Of a stretch of 64,000 bases of DNA, positions 33,756 through 42,234 are shown one piece after another (positions within the stretch are counted from its first letter, which is position 1; every line of letters starts with the position of its first letter). A model generated the notes under the pieces. The model had not been told where the DNA came from. It was given only the letters and a program-made list of their open reading frames with translations, and did not search any database. The translations under genes and the position numbers were made by a program. The DNA comes from Dyella_A ginsengisoli (GTDB taxonomy: Bacteria; Pseudomonadota; Gammaproteobacteria; Xanthomonadales; Rhodanobacteraceae): NCBI RefSeq assembly GCF_044904665.1, contig NZ_JADIKM010000001.1, positions 620,001 through 684,000 of the forward strand. The letters are read 5' to 3'.

Positions 33756-34283
33756 TCAGCGCAGCAGCCACCACGCGAACGCGCCCAGCGCGCCGAGCGC
33801 CACGGCGCCCGCGGCGATCCACGCGGCCCACAGCAACCGCGAGGCGCGGGCGTCTCGAGTGAGGAACACGAACTCGGCCTGGCCCAGCCGCACGCGATCG
33901 CCGTGGCGCAGGATCGCCTCATGCACGCGCCGGCCGTTGACGAAGGTGCCGTTCGTCGAGAGCGTGTTCATGATCATGTAGTGGCCCTGCTGGTTGATGA
34001 TCCAGGCGTGCGACGCGGACACGCTCAGGTCATCGACCACGATGTCGTTGTCGGCGCGGCGGCCCACCGTCTGCTTGCCGCTGCGCAGCGCGAAGCGGCG
34101 CTTCTCCACGCCGTGGCTGCGCCCTTCGAGCACGGGTTGGGCGACGCTCGCGCGCTCCTCGATCTGCGGCATCGAATCGGCCGCGTAGCGATGCAGCTCG
34201 TCCGCCGTGAACAGGCGCGTGCCCTGCGGCCCGGACGAGCGCATGCCGCGGACGACGTGAGGCGAGGGAGCGGGGCCGTTCAT
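33756..34283 (-). CDS. FHA domain protein with C-terminal membrane anchor
   Basis: A 175-residue protein. The FHA domain at about residues 65-140 binds phosphothreonine: TVGRRADNDIVVDD (GR motif), LSVSASHAWI (SxxH) and NTLSTNGTFVNG (NG motif). The last 25 residues (LLWAAWIAAGAVALGALGAFAWWLL) form a tail-anchored transmembrane helix. The N-terminal 60 residues are unstructured. It is 10 bp upstream of the kinase gene and very likely is bound or phosphorylated by it, linking the kinase to the membrane. It lies downstream of hemW on the same strand with a 161-bp gap containing a large inverted repeat. Confidence 0.9.
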   Translation of the reverse strand: MNGPAPSPHVVRGMRSSGPQGTRLFTADELHRYAADSMPQIEERASVAQPVLEGRSHGVEKRRFALRSGKQTVGRRADNDIVVDDLSVSASHAWIINQQGHYMIMNTLSTNGTFVNGRRVHEAILRHGDRVRLGQAEFVFLTRDARASRLLWAAWIAAGAVALGALGAFAWWLLR

Positions 34284-34317
34284 GCAGTGGGTCGATCTCG
34301 ACGAGGGAAGGGTCAGA

Positions 34318-34361
34318 AGCGTATCCGGGGCAGGGTATGACCCGCATCCCCGGATATCGCT
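34318..34361. repeat. Large imperfect inverted repeat between hemW and the FHA gene
   Basis: The arms TATCCGGGG (34322-34330) and CCCCGGATA (34348-34356) enclose a second hairpin GGGT-ATG-ACCC, giving a two-tier palindrome; outer bases GCG/CGC also pair. No T-run follows on either strand, so it may be a terminator without U-tract, an operator or a REP-like element. Confidence 0.55.
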
Positions 34362-34444
34362 TCCTGTGACGGTTCGCGGCCATCAAACTTGAACAAGTTG
34401 GGCGTCGATCCGGCGTGACGGCGCGCACAGTCCGGCGAGCGGAC

Positions 34445-35611
34445 TCAGTCGAGGAACAGCCCGATCACGTCGTTGAGGAAGCGCTGGCCCTGCGCGGTGG
34501 CCTGCAATCGGCTCGCATCGTCGACCAGCCAGCCGCGGCGTCGCGCGTCCGCCACGGCCGCGTCGATGCGCGCCGGGGCGAGTCCGGTGCGTGCGGCGAA
34601 GTCACCCATCGGCACGCCGTCGATCAGCCGCAGCGCGTTGAGCATGTACTCGAACGGCAGCTCGGCGGGGTCGACCGCGCCGCCGCCGCCGATCCGGCCC
34701 GGTCCGCCGCTGGCCTCCAGATAGGTGCGTGGCAGCCGCGCCTTCCAGCGGCGCTGGACCTTGCCGGTGGCCACATCGCTCACCTTGCCGTGCGCTCCGG
34801 CACCGATGCCCAGGTAGTCGCCGAACTGCCAGTAGTTGAGGTTGTGCGTGCAGCGCCGGCCCGGCCGCGCGTAGGCGGAAATCTCGTACTGGCCGTAGCC
34901 GGCGTCGGCCAGCGCGACCTCGCAGGCTTCCTGCATCGCCCAGGCGTGGTCGTCGTCGGGCAGCGGCGGCGGGTTGGCGGCGAACGCGGTGTTCGGCTCC
35001 AGCGTGAGCTGGTAGTGCGAGAGGTGGGTGGGCGAGAGCGCCACGGCGCGCGCCACGTCGGCCAGCGCGCCGTCCAGCGTCTGCTGCGGCAGGGCGTACA
35101 TCAGGTCGAGGTTGATGTTGGCGTAGCCGGCATCCTGCGCCGATTTCACCGCCGCCGCGGCCTCGGCGGCCGAGTGGATGCGGCCGAGCCGGCGCAGCTT
35201 GTCGTCGTCGAAGCTCTGGATGCCGAACGAGAGCCGGTTCACGCCGGCGGCGAGGTAGCCGTCGAAACGGCCGTGCTCGACCGTGCCGGGATTGGTTTCC
35301 AGCGTGATCTCGGCGTCGTCGGCAAACGGCAGCCGCGCGCGGGCGCCGTCCAGGAAGCGCTCCACCAGCTCCGGCGCGAACAGGCTGGGCGTGCCGCCGC
35401 CGAAGAACACGCTGACGATGGGACGGCCGGCCAGCGCGGCGCCAAAGTCGACCCGATCGGCGTCGAGGTCGGCCAGCAGCGCGTCAATGTAGTCGGCGTA
35501 GGGCGGCGGTGCGTCGCGCAGGCCGTGCGAATTGAAGTCGCAGTACGGGCACTTCTTCACGCACCAGGGCATGTGCACGTAGAGCGACAGCGGCGGCGCG
35601 ATCAGGCCCAT
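34445..35611 (-). CDS. hemW: Heme chaperone HemW (radical SAM, HemN-like)
   Basis: A 388-residue radical SAM protein. The 4Fe-4S motif is CVKKCPYC (Cys17, Cys21, Cys24) after SLYVHMPW, and GGGTPSL is the AdoMet-binding loop. The absence of the fourth cysteine characteristic of HemN (CxxxCxxCxC; here F follows) places it in the HemW heme-trafficking group rather than coproporphyrinogen oxidase. The HemN C-terminal domain has LPFEYMLNALRL. It starts 1 bp after rdgB ends, so rph-rdgB-hemW is an operon, an order common in gammaproteobacteria. Confidence 0.92.
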   Translation of the reverse strand: MGLIAPPLSLYVHMPWCVKKCPYCDFNSHGLRDAPPPYADYIDALLADLDADRVDFGAALAGRPIVSVFFGGGTPSLFAPELVERFLDGARARLPFADDAEITLETNPGTVEHGRFDGYLAAGVNRLSFGIQSFDDDKLRRLGRIHSAAEAAAAVKSAQDAGYANINLDLMYALPQQTLDGALADVARAVALSPTHLSHYQLTLEPNTAFAANPPPLPDDDHAWAMQEACEVALADAGYGQYEISAYARPGRRCTHNLNYWQFGDYLGIGAGAHGKVSDVATGKVQRRWKARLPRTYLEASGGPGRIGGGGAVDPAELPFEYMLNALRLIDGVPMGDFAARTGLAPARIDAAVADARRRGWLVDDASRLQATAQGQRFLNDVIGLFLD

Positions 35612-35612
35612 C

Positions 35613-36212
35613 TCAGGCCTTCAGGTCGACCAGGCGCGCGTGCAGTTGCGCCAGCGCCTGGCCGCGGTGGCTGATGCGGTTCTTCAGCGCCTTGTCCAGC
35701 TCGGCGGCGCCGAGCGTGTGGCCGTCGGGCAGGAACAACGGGTCGTAGCCGAAGCCGCCGTCGCCGCGCGGCGCGTCCAGCACGCGCCCGTGCCAGCGCC
35801 CTTCGGCCACCAGCGGAGCGGGATCGTCGGCATGGCGCAGCAGCACCAGCACGCAGATGAAGAACGCGCGGCGCTGCTCGGCCGGCACGCCGTCCAGTTC
35901 GCGCAGCAGCCTGGCGTTGTTGGCCGCGTTGTCGCCGTGGGTGCCGGCGTAGCGCGCCGAATACAGGCCGGGCGCGCCGCGCAGCGCATCCACGCACAGG
36001 CCCGAGTCGTCGGCCAGCGCGGGCAGGCCGGTGACGCGCGCGGCGTGGCGCGCCTTGAGCAGGGCGTTCTCGACGAAGGTGAGGCCGGTTTCCTCGATGT
36101 CCTCCACGCCCAGCTCGCCCTGCGCCATCACGTCCAGCCCGCTGTCGGCGAGCAGATGGTTGAACTCGGCGAGCTTGCCGCGGTTGCCGCTGGCCAGGAC
36201 GATGCGCGCCAT
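35613..36212 (-). CDS. rdgB: XTP/dITP diphosphatase (non-canonical purine NTP pyrophosphatase)
   Basis: A 199-residue house-cleaning enzyme hydrolysing dITP, XTP and similar to monophosphates. Start ATG 36212 gives MARIVLASGNRGKLAEFN with the conserved SGNxGK motif. Also seen: FVENALLKARHAA, the catalytic ADDSGLCVDAL, GLYSARYAG, and the C-terminal GFGYDPLFLPDG and NRISHRGQAL. Full length. It lies 4 bp after rph and 1 bp before hemW. Confidence 0.95.
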   Translation of the reverse strand: MARIVLASGNRGKLAEFNHLLADSGLDVMAQGELGVEDIEETGLTFVENALLKARHAARVTGLPALADDSGLCVDALRGAPGLYSARYAGTHGDNAANNARLLRELDGVPAEQRRAFFICVLVLLRHADDPAPLVAEGRWHGRVLDAPRGDGGFGYDPLFLPDGHTLGAAELDKALKNRISHRGQALAQLHARLVDLKA

Positions 36213-36216
36213 CGGC

Positions 36217-36948
36217 TCAGCCTGCCGCCAAAGCGGCGCGCTGGGCGGCGACCAGTTCGGCCACGCCCTTCTCGGCCAGGGCCAGCAGCGCGTCCATCTC
36301 GTCGCGGCGGAACGCATGGCCTTCGGCGGTGCCCTGCACCTCGATGAAGCCGCCACCGTCGTTCATCACCACGTTCATGTCGGTGTCGCAGCTCGAATCC
36401 TCGGCGTAGTCGAGATCGAGCACCGGCACGCCCTGGTAGATGCCCACCGACACCGCCGCCACTGCGCCGATGATCGGGTTGCGCTTGAGGTTCTCGCGCG
36501 CCATCAGGTGGCTGACCGCATCGACCAGCGCGACGTAGGCACCGGTGATCGCCGCGGTGCGGGTGCCGCCGTCGGCCTGGATCACATCGCAGTCCAGCGT
36601 GACCACGCGTTCGCCCAGCGCCTGGCGATTGACGCAGGCGCGCAGGCTGCGGCCGATCAGGCGTTGGATCTCCATGGTGCGGCCGCCCTGGCCGCCCTTG
36701 GCCGCTTCGCGCTGCATGCGCGTATGGGTGGCGCGCGGCAGCATGCCGTATTCGGCGGTGACCCAGCCCTCGCCCTTGCCGCGCAGCCACGGCGGCACGC
36801 GATCCTCGATGCTGGCGGTGCACAGCACGCGGGTGTCGCCGAAACTCACCAGCACCGAACCTTCGGCGTGACGGGTGAAGCGGCGTTCGATGGTGATCGG
36901 GCGCAGCTGGTCGCTGGCGCGGCCGCTCGGGCGGCTGACGGTATGCAT
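36217..36948 (-). CDS. rph: Ribonuclease PH
   Basis: A 243-residue phosphorolytic 3'-5' exoribonuclease that trims tRNA 3' ends. Start ATG 36948 gives SRPSGRASDQLRPITIERRF; the frame extends upstream into the divergent promoter region but is not conserved. Seen: GSVLVSFGDTRVLCTA, WVTAEYGMLPRATHTR, the phosphate-site segment GGRTMEIQRLIGRSLR, DCDVIQADGGTRTAAITGA and DLDYAEDSSCDTDMN. Full length with the last helices present, unlike the frameshifted Rph of E. coli K-12. It is divergent from yicC, 80 bp apart. Confidence 0.96.
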   Translation of the reverse strand: MHTVSRPSGRASDQLRPITIERRFTRHAEGSVLVSFGDTRVLCTASIEDRVPPWLRGKGEGWVTAEYGMLPRATHTRMQREAAKGGQGGRTMEIQRLIGRSLRACVNRQALGERVVTLDCDVIQADGGTRTAAITGAYVALVDAVSHLMARENLKRNPIIGAVAAVSVGIYQGVPVLDLDYAEDSSCDTDMNVVMNDGGGFIEVQGTAEGHAFRRDEMDALLALAEKGVAELVAAQRAALAAG

Positions 36949-37028
36949 GGGTCGGGGAGCCTGGTTGGGCAGGGCAGGGCCGGAAAGTTTACCATTGCGC
37001 TCTTTTCCGCATGTCCGCAAAGGCTTCC

Positions 37029-37889
37029 ATGATCCGCAGCATGACCGCCTACGCCTCGGCCGAGCTGGCAGGCCCCGCCGGCACGCTCAGCTGCGAGCTG
37101 CGCACGGTCAACCATCGCTATCTGGAAATCAGCCCGCGGCTGCCGGACGAACTGCGCGGCTTCGAATCGCTGCTGCGCGAGCGGGTGGCGACGCGGCTGT
37201 CGCGCGGCAAGCTCGATCTGACGGTGCGCCTGCGTGGCGAGGATCGCGGCGAATCGCTGCGGGTCAACGCCGCCACCTTGGCACGCCTGGGCGAACTGGC
37301 GCGCGAGCTGCAGCCGCGCTTTCCCACGATGCAGGTGGAGTTCACCGAGCTGCTGCGCTTCCCCGGCGTGCTCGACCGCGCCGAGGTGGACAACGACGCC
37401 CAGCAGGCGGCCCTGTTCGACGTGCTGGACCGCGCGCTGGATGCGCTCACCGCCACCCGCGAACGCGAGGGCGAGAAGACCGCGCAGATGCTGCGCGAGC
37501 GGCTCGACGCGATCGAGCGGGTGGTCGCCGACGTGCGCGGCTGGATGCCGGAGATCCGCGCCGCGCTGCGCACGCGGCTGGAAACCCGCCTCGCCGACAT
37601 CAAGCAGCCCGCCGACCCGGGCCGGCTGGAGCAGGAGCTGGTGCTGCAGATCACCCGCACCGACGTCGACGAGGAGCTGGACCGCCTCTCCACCCACATC
37701 GCCGAGGCCCGCCGCGTGCTCGGCCTGGCCGAGCCGGTGGGTCGGCGGCTGGATTTCCTGATGCAGGAGTTCAACCGCGAAGCCAACACGCTGGGCTCCA
37801 AGTCGGTCGACGCGCGCAGCACCAACGCGGCGGTGGAATTGAAGGTGCTGATCGAGCAGATGCGCGAACAGGTGCAGAACATCGAATGA
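37029..37889 (+). CDS. yicC: YicC family endoribonuclease
   Basis: A 286-residue YicC protein, a family shown to have endoribonuclease activity and to affect small-RNA turnover. Start ATG 37029 gives the conserved MIRSMTAYASAE; ATG 37011 adds six residues. Seen: SCELRTVNHRYLEISPRLPDELR near the N-terminus, and the C-terminal DUF1732 segment GRRLDFLMQEFNREANTLGSKS-like with ending LIEQMREQVQNIE. It overlaps gmk by 4 bp (ATGA at 37886), a widely conserved pair. Confidence 0.93.
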   Translation: MIRSMTAYASAELAGPAGTLSCELRTVNHRYLEISPRLPDELRGFESLLRERVATRLSRGKLDLTVRLRGEDRGESLRVNAATLARLGELARELQPRFPTMQVEFTELLRFPGVLDRAEVDNDAQQAALFDVLDRALDALTATREREGEKTAQMLRERLDAIERVVADVRGWMPEIRAALRTRLETRLADIKQPADPGRLEQELVLQITRTDVDEELDRLSTHIAEARRVLGLAEPVGRRLDFLMQEFNREANTLGSKSVDARSTNAAVELKVLIEQMREQVQNIE

Positions 37890-38512
37890 GCGCGCCGACG
37901 GCAGGAACCCTTTTCGTGGTGGCTGCGCCGTCCGGTGCGGGCAAGTCGACCCTGGTCAACGCGTTGCTGGAGACCGAGCCATCGATCTCGCTGTCTGTGT
38001 CGCACACCACGCGGCCGCCGCGGGTGGGCGAGCAGTACGGCCGGCATTACTACTTCGTGGAGCGCGCCGAATTCGAGCGCGAGATCGCCGAAGGCATCTT
38101 CCTCGAACACGCCGAGGTGCACGGCAACCTCTACGGCACCTCGCGCACCACGGTCGACGGCCTGCTGGCGCAGTCGCGCGACGTGCTGCTGGAGATCGAC
38201 TGGCAGGGCGCGCGGCAGATCCGCGCGAGCAAGCCGGACTGCGTGAGCGTGTTCATCCTGCCGCCATCGCGCCCGGAGCTGGAGCGCCGCCTGCGCGGGC
38301 GCGGTTCGGACGCGCCGGAGGTGATCGAGCGGCGCCTGCACAACTCGCGCGAGGAGATCGCCCACGCGCACGAGTTCGACTACATCGTGGTGAATGATCG
38401 CTTCGAGGACGCGCTCGCCGACCTGCAGACCATCGTGCGCGCGGTGCGCCTGCGCAGCGCGCTGCAGTGGCAGCGCCACGAGGCGCTGATCGCCGACCTG
38501 CTGGCCCCGTGA
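37886..38512 (+). CDS. gmk: Guanylate kinase
   Basis: A 208-residue kinase converting GMP to GDP. Walker A is APSGAGKSTLV (residues 14-24), and the GMP-binding segment is LSVSHTTRPPRVGEQYGRHYYF. LLEIDWQGARQIR (Walker B) and the terminal FDYIVVNDRFEDAL are typical. The start overlaps the yicC stop by 4 bp. In many relatives rpoZ-spoT follow directly; here the Mla locus lies between them. Confidence 0.96.
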   Translation: MSAPTAGTLFVVAAPSGAGKSTLVNALLETEPSISLSVSHTTRPPRVGEQYGRHYYFVERAEFEREIAEGIFLEHAEVHGNLYGTSRTTVDGLLAQSRDVLLEIDWQGARQIRASKPDCVSVFILPPSRPELERRLRGRGSDAPEVIERRLHNSREEIAHAHEFDYIVVNDRFEDALADLQTIVRAVRLRSALQWQRHEALIADLLAP

Positions 38513-38642
38513 CGCGCCGCGAAAACTTGCGTCGATTGCCTCGAACTTGCGCCCTAGCCGGCGGTCTGCGACAGGCTGCCGCGCGATGGCGCCATCCGCG
38601 GCGTTCCATTACCTTGTTCCTCTTTGGCCGACCCCGCCTCCC

Positions 38643-39479
38643 ATGACCGAACCCGTCCGCACGCCGACCGACGCCGAGCCGCTGGTGCGCGTCCGTGGCC
38701 TGACCACGGTGCTCAACGGCAAGACCATCTTCGATGCGCTGGACATGGATATCCCCCGCGGCAGGATCACCGCGATCATGGGTCCCAGCGGCACCGGCAA
38801 GACCACCTTGCTCAAGCACATCACCGGCCAGATGCACGGCGACCGCGGCGACGTGTGGGTGGACGGGCAGAACGTGGCCGGACTATCGCGCGAGAAGCTG
38901 TTCAAGCTGCGCGAGCAGATCGGCTACCTGTTCCAGAACTCGGCGCTGCTGACCGATTTCGACGTGTTCGAGAACGTCGCGTTTCCGCTGCGCCAGCACA
39001 CCGACCTGCCGGAAGAGCTGATCCGCAACCTGGTGCTGCTCAAGCTGCAGTCGGTCGGCCTGCGCGGTGCGGCGGCGCTGATGCCCAGCGAGCTGTCCGG
39101 CGGCATGGCCCGGCGCGTGGCGCTGGCGCGAGCGATCGTGTTTGATCCGATGTTGATCCTCTATGACGAGCCGTTCGTCGGGCTCGATCCGATCGCACTG
39201 AACCAGGTGCTGAAGCTGATCCGCACGCTCAACGACACGCTGGGCATCACCAGCGTGCTGGTGGCGCACGAGCTTGACGCGATCAAGCACGTGGCCGACC
39301 ACGTCTACCTGATCGCCAACGGCAAGGTGGTGGCGCAGGGCGATCCGAAGACGATCGCCGACGACGGTTCGCCATGGACGCGGCAGTTCTTCGGTGGCGA
39401 AGCGGACGGCCCGGTGCCGTTCCAGTATCCGGCGGGCGACTACGCCCAGTCGCTCGGTTTTCCGCGGAGCCCGGCATGA
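38643..39479 (+). CDS. mlaF: Phospholipid ABC transporter ATP-binding protein MlaF
   Basis: A 278-residue ATPase of the MlaFEDB inner-membrane complex, which moves phospholipids between inner and outer membrane. Walker A is GPSGTGKTTLLKH, the Q-loop is in YLFQNSALLTD, the signature is ELSGGMARRVALARA, Walker B is LILYDEPFVGLD and the switch His is in VAHELDAI. Start ATG 38643 gives MTEPVRTPTDAEPLV; upstream in-frame codons are not conserved. It overlaps mlaE by 4 bp, giving an operon mlaF-E-D-C-B. Confidence 0.94.
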   Translation: MTEPVRTPTDAEPLVRVRGLTTVLNGKTIFDALDMDIPRGRITAIMGPSGTGKTTLLKHITGQMHGDRGDVWVDGQNVAGLSREKLFKLREQIGYLFQNSALLTDFDVFENVAFPLRQHTDLPEELIRNLVLLKLQSVGLRGAAALMPSELSGGMARRVALARAIVFDPMLILYDEPFVGLDPIALNQVLKLIRTLNDTLGITSVLVAHELDAIKHVADHVYLIANGKVVAQGDPKTIADDGSPWTRQFFGGEADGPVPFQYPAGDYAQSLGFPRSPA

Positions 39480-40246
39480 GCGCACAGCCCCAACGCAACG
39501 CGGTGACCGAGGCGCTGGCGCAGATCGGCGCCTGCGGCCTGTTCCTGCTGACCATCCTGGCCGCCGTGCCGCGCAGCTTCCGCCACGGTCGCGAGACGGT
39601 GCGCCAGCTGTGGTTCACCGGCGCGATGAGCCTCACCATCATCATGACCTGCGGCCTGTTCGTGGGCATGGTGCTGGGCCTGCAGCTCTACTACGTGCTG
39701 TCGATCTTCGGCGGCACCGCGGCCAGCGGCACGGTGGTGGCGATCGCGATCTATCGCGAGCTGGGGCCGGTGGTGACCGCGCTGCTGTTCGCCGGGCGTG
39801 CCGGCACCTCGATCACCGCCGAGATCGGCCTGATGCGTGCGACCGACCAGATCGCCGCGATGGAGATGATGGCGGTGGACCCGATTGCCTACGTCGCCGC
39901 CCCGCGTTTCATTGCGGGAGTGATCGCGATGCCGCTGCTGTGCTGCGTGTTCTGCGCGCTCGGTGTGTTCGGCGGACACCTGGTCGGGGTGACCTGGCTG
40001 GGCATCGACAACGGCACGTTCTGGTCGAACATGACTTCCACCGTCGACGTCTGGAAAGACGTGATCAACGGCGTGATCTACAAGAGCCTGGTGTTCGGTG
40101 CGGTGGTCTCGCTGATCGCCGTGTACCAGGGCTACACCACGGCGCCGACCAGCGAGGGCGTGGCCTATGCCACCACCCGCACCGTGGTGGCCTCGTCCAT
40201 CGCCATCCTGGCGCTGGATTTCGTGCTCACCGCTTTCCTGATGTGA
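39476..40246 (+). CDS. mlaE: Phospholipid ABC transporter permease MlaE
   Basis: A 256-residue permease with about five or six hydrophobic helices. Seen: MSLTIIMTCGLFVGMVLGLQ, then the conserved permease loop ELGPVVTALLFAGRAGTSITAEIGLM, and MAVDPIAYVAAPRFIAG. The ending TRTVVASSIAILALDFVLTAFLM is typical. ATG 39476 overlaps the mlaF stop (ATGA). Partner of MlaF, MlaD and MlaB. Confidence 0.94.
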   Translation: MSAQPQRNAVTEALAQIGACGLFLLTILAAVPRSFRHGRETVRQLWFTGAMSLTIIMTCGLFVGMVLGLQLYYVLSIFGGTAASGTVVAIAIYRELGPVVTALLFAGRAGTSITAEIGLMRATDQIAAMEMMAVDPIAYVAAPRFIAGVIAMPLLCCVFCALGVFGGHLVGVTWLGIDNGTFWSNMTSTVDVWKDVINGVIYKSLVFGAVVSLIAVYQGYTTAPTSEGVAYATTRTVVASSIAILALDFVLTAFLM

Positions 40247-40292
40247 CTCCCTTCGTGACCCTTTCCGTTTCTTCCGCCTCGAGGATCGTGCC

Positions 40293-41147
40293 GTGACCCA
40301 GCGAAAATCCTATGCCGTCGGCACCGGCCTGTTCATCGTGCTCGGCTTTGCCGCATTGGCCTACCTGGCGACTCAGACCACGTCGATCGCCAACGTGCAC
40401 CAAGGGCCCAGCTACACGGTGAAGACGCATTTCGCCAACGTCGGTCAGCTCAAGGAGCGCGCGCCGGTGAAGATCGCGGGCGTGCGCGTGGGCCAGGTCG
40501 AGTCCATCGCACTGGAGCCGGGCAAGGAGGTGGCCGACGTCACCCTCTCGATCGACAACAAGTACGACCAGATCCCGGTCGACTCGGTGGCTACCGTGTT
40601 TACCAGTGGCCTGCTGGGCGACCAGTACGTCGGCCTGCAGTTCGGCAGCGCGAAGAAGTTCGTCGCCGATGGCGGCACGCTGGCGCTGAGCAAGTCCACC
40701 GAGCCGCTGGAGGCGATGCTGGGCAAGTTCTTCGGCGCCGGTGCGTCGGCCGACAACCTGGGCGGCACCTACACAGTGAAGGCGCGCTTCACCAACGTGG
40801 GCGCGCTGTCGCCGGGCGCCCCGGTGAAGATGGCCGGCGTGGCGATCGGCAGTGTGCAGTCGGTGCAGGCCGATCCGGTCAAGCTCGATGCGCTGGTCAC
40901 CCTGGCGATCGACAAGAAGTACGACCAGATTCCGGACGATTCCTCGGCCGCGGTATTCACCAGCGGTTTGATCGGCAGCCAGTATGTTGCAGTGCAACCC
41001 GGCGGGTCCCCCGACATGCTCAAGGACGGTGACGAGATGATCCTCACCCAGTCCGCGATGCAGTTGGAGGACCTGATCGGCAAGTTCCTGGTCAACGGCT
41101 CGCCCGGCGACAAGGGCGGCAACAAGCCCGCCGCCGGCGCGAAGTGA
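40293..41147 (+). CDS. mlaD: MlaD, MCE-family substrate-binding protein with two tandem MCE domains
   Basis: A 284-residue protein: an N-terminal membrane anchor (VGTGLFIVLGFAALAYLA) and then two MCE repeats in the periplasm, about residues 39-147 and 158-266. The repeats share SYTVK/TYTVK starts, APVK-x-AGV, KYDQIP and VFTSGL-x-G-x-QYV; by hand count 48 of 79 aligned residues are identical. E. coli MlaD has one MCE domain in about 183 residues, so this is an internal duplication. MCE hexamer rings guide lipids across the periplasm. The start is GTG 40293. It ends overlapping the upstream frame of mlaC's leader; mlaC starts 38 bp on. Confidence 0.93.
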   Translation: MTQRKSYAVGTGLFIVLGFAALAYLATQTTSIANVHQGPSYTVKTHFANVGQLKERAPVKIAGVRVGQVESIALEPGKEVADVTLSIDNKYDQIPVDSVATVFTSGLLGDQYVGLQFGSAKKFVADGGTLALSKSTEPLEAMLGKFFGAGASADNLGGTYTVKARFTNVGALSPGAPVKMAGVAIGSVQSVQADPVKLDALVTLAIDKKYDQIPDDSSAAVFTSGLIGSQYVAVQPGGSPDMLKDGDEMILTQSAMQLEDLIGKFLVNGSPGDKGGNKPAAGAK

Positions 41148-41185
41148 TCGCGCGATTTTCGACCCTCTCCCCTAGGAGTTTCCCC

Positions 41186-41854
41186 ATGCTGCGTCCCCTG
41201 GCACTCGCTCTTGCACTGACCTTCGGCGCCTCGCTGGCCGCACCGGCGTTCGCGCAGGACACCGCCGCGGCAGCCTCCGCCCAGCAGACCCCCGAGCAGG
41301 TGGTGCAGACCATCGCGCACGACCTGGACACCACCATCGCCGGTCACCGCGACGAGCTGAAGAACAACCGCGAAAAGCTCATCGCGGTGATCGATGACGT
41401 GTTCCTGCCGCACTTCGACATCGACTACGCCTCGATCCTGGTGCTCGGCCAGCACGCCCGCGAGGCCACGCCGGCCGAGCGCGAGCGCTTCGCCAAGGCG
41501 TTCTACAACTCCATCACCAACCGCTACGCCGAGGGCTTGCTGAACTACACCAAGGGAGCCGTGGTGGTGCTGCCGTTCAACGGCGACCTCAATGACAAGC
41601 GCACCGTGGTGCGCACCCAGGTGGTGCTCGAAGACGGCAAGAAGGTGTCGGTCGACTACGCCTTCCGCAAGAGCCGCAACGGGGACTGGAAGGCCTACGA
41701 CGTGATCATCGAGGGCATTTCCTACGTCACCAACTACCGCAACCAAGTGGATGCGGAGATCCGCAAGGTGGGTATCGACCAGCTGATCACCAACCTGGAA
41801 ACCCGCGGCGAAGATGCCCTCAAGACCATGGAAAAGGACGGCAAGGCATCGTGA
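41186..41854 (+). CDS. mlaC: MlaC, periplasmic phospholipid-binding protein
   Basis: A 222-residue soluble shuttle that carries phospholipid between MlaA-OmpC and MlaD. A Sec signal peptide (LRPLALALALTFGASLAAPAFA) has probable cleavage after AFA at residue 23. The mature part has the MlaC/Ttg2D features DDVFLPHFDIDYASILVLGQHAR, FYNSITNRYAEGLLNY and VDYAFRKSRNGDWKAYDVIIEGISYV. ATG 41186 with TAGGAG nearby. It overlaps mlaB by 4 bp. Confidence 0.93.
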   Translation: MLRPLALALALTFGASLAAPAFAQDTAAAASAQQTPEQVVQTIAHDLDTTIAGHRDELKNNREKLIAVIDDVFLPHFDIDYASILVLGQHAREATPAERERFAKAFYNSITNRYAEGLLNYTKGAVVVLPFNGDLNDKRTVVRTQVVLEDGKKVSVDYAFRKSRNGDWKAYDVIIEGISYVTNYRNQVDAEIRKVGIDQLITNLETRGEDALKTMEKDGKAS

Positions 41855-42156
41855 GCCAGGCGGCCGGATTCCAGCTCGAGGCGCGCGCGGATGCCACGTT
41901 GGCGGTGAGCGGCGTGCTGACCTTCGACACCGCGCACGCGGCGCTGCTGGCGCTGCGCGAGAAACTCGCCAACGGTTCGTTTGCGTCGCTGGATCTGGCC
42001 GGGGTCGAGCGCGGCGACAGCGCCGGCCTGTCGTGCTTGCTGGCGGTGCTTGCCGACGTTCGCGCACACGGGCGAACGTTGGCCGTCCGTCATCTGCCCG
42101 AGGGCCTGCACGCGCTGGCGCAGGTCTGCGAGGTCGAGGATCTGCTCACCGCCTGA
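41851..42156 (+). CDS. mlaB: MlaB, STAS-domain protein
   Basis: A 101-residue STAS domain that binds MlaF and supports the transporter. Seen: DATLAVSGVLTFDTAHAALLALRE, SLDLAGVERGDSAGLSCLLAVLADVR (the conserved D-S-A-G-L segment) and LAVRHLPEGLHALAQVCEVEDLL. The start is a GTG at 41851, overlapping the mlaC stop. It is the last gene of mlaFEDCB, followed by a terminator. Confidence 0.9.
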   Translation: MSQAAGFQLEARADATLAVSGVLTFDTAHAALLALREKLANGSFASLDLAGVERGDSAGLSCLLAVLADVRAHGRTLAVRHLPEGLHALAQVCEVEDLLTA

Positions 42157-42171
42157 CGGCGGCTGCGTAAG

Positions 42172-42199
42172 AAAAAAGGGCCCCGCGGGGCCCTTTTTG
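42172..42199. terminator. Bidirectional terminator between mlaB and mlaA
   Basis: AAAAAA-GGGCCCC-GC-GGGGCCC-TTTTT. The symmetric flanks serve both convergent genes. Confidence 0.85.
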
Positions 42200-42234
42200 T
42201 TGATCGATGCGAGTGCGGTTGCCGGCGCGGGGAA

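Noticed and set aside
34445..35611. Annotation as oxygen-independent coproporphyrinogen III oxidase (HemN).
   Set aside because: The cysteine motif lacks HemN's fourth cysteine and the operon rph-rdgB is that of HemW.
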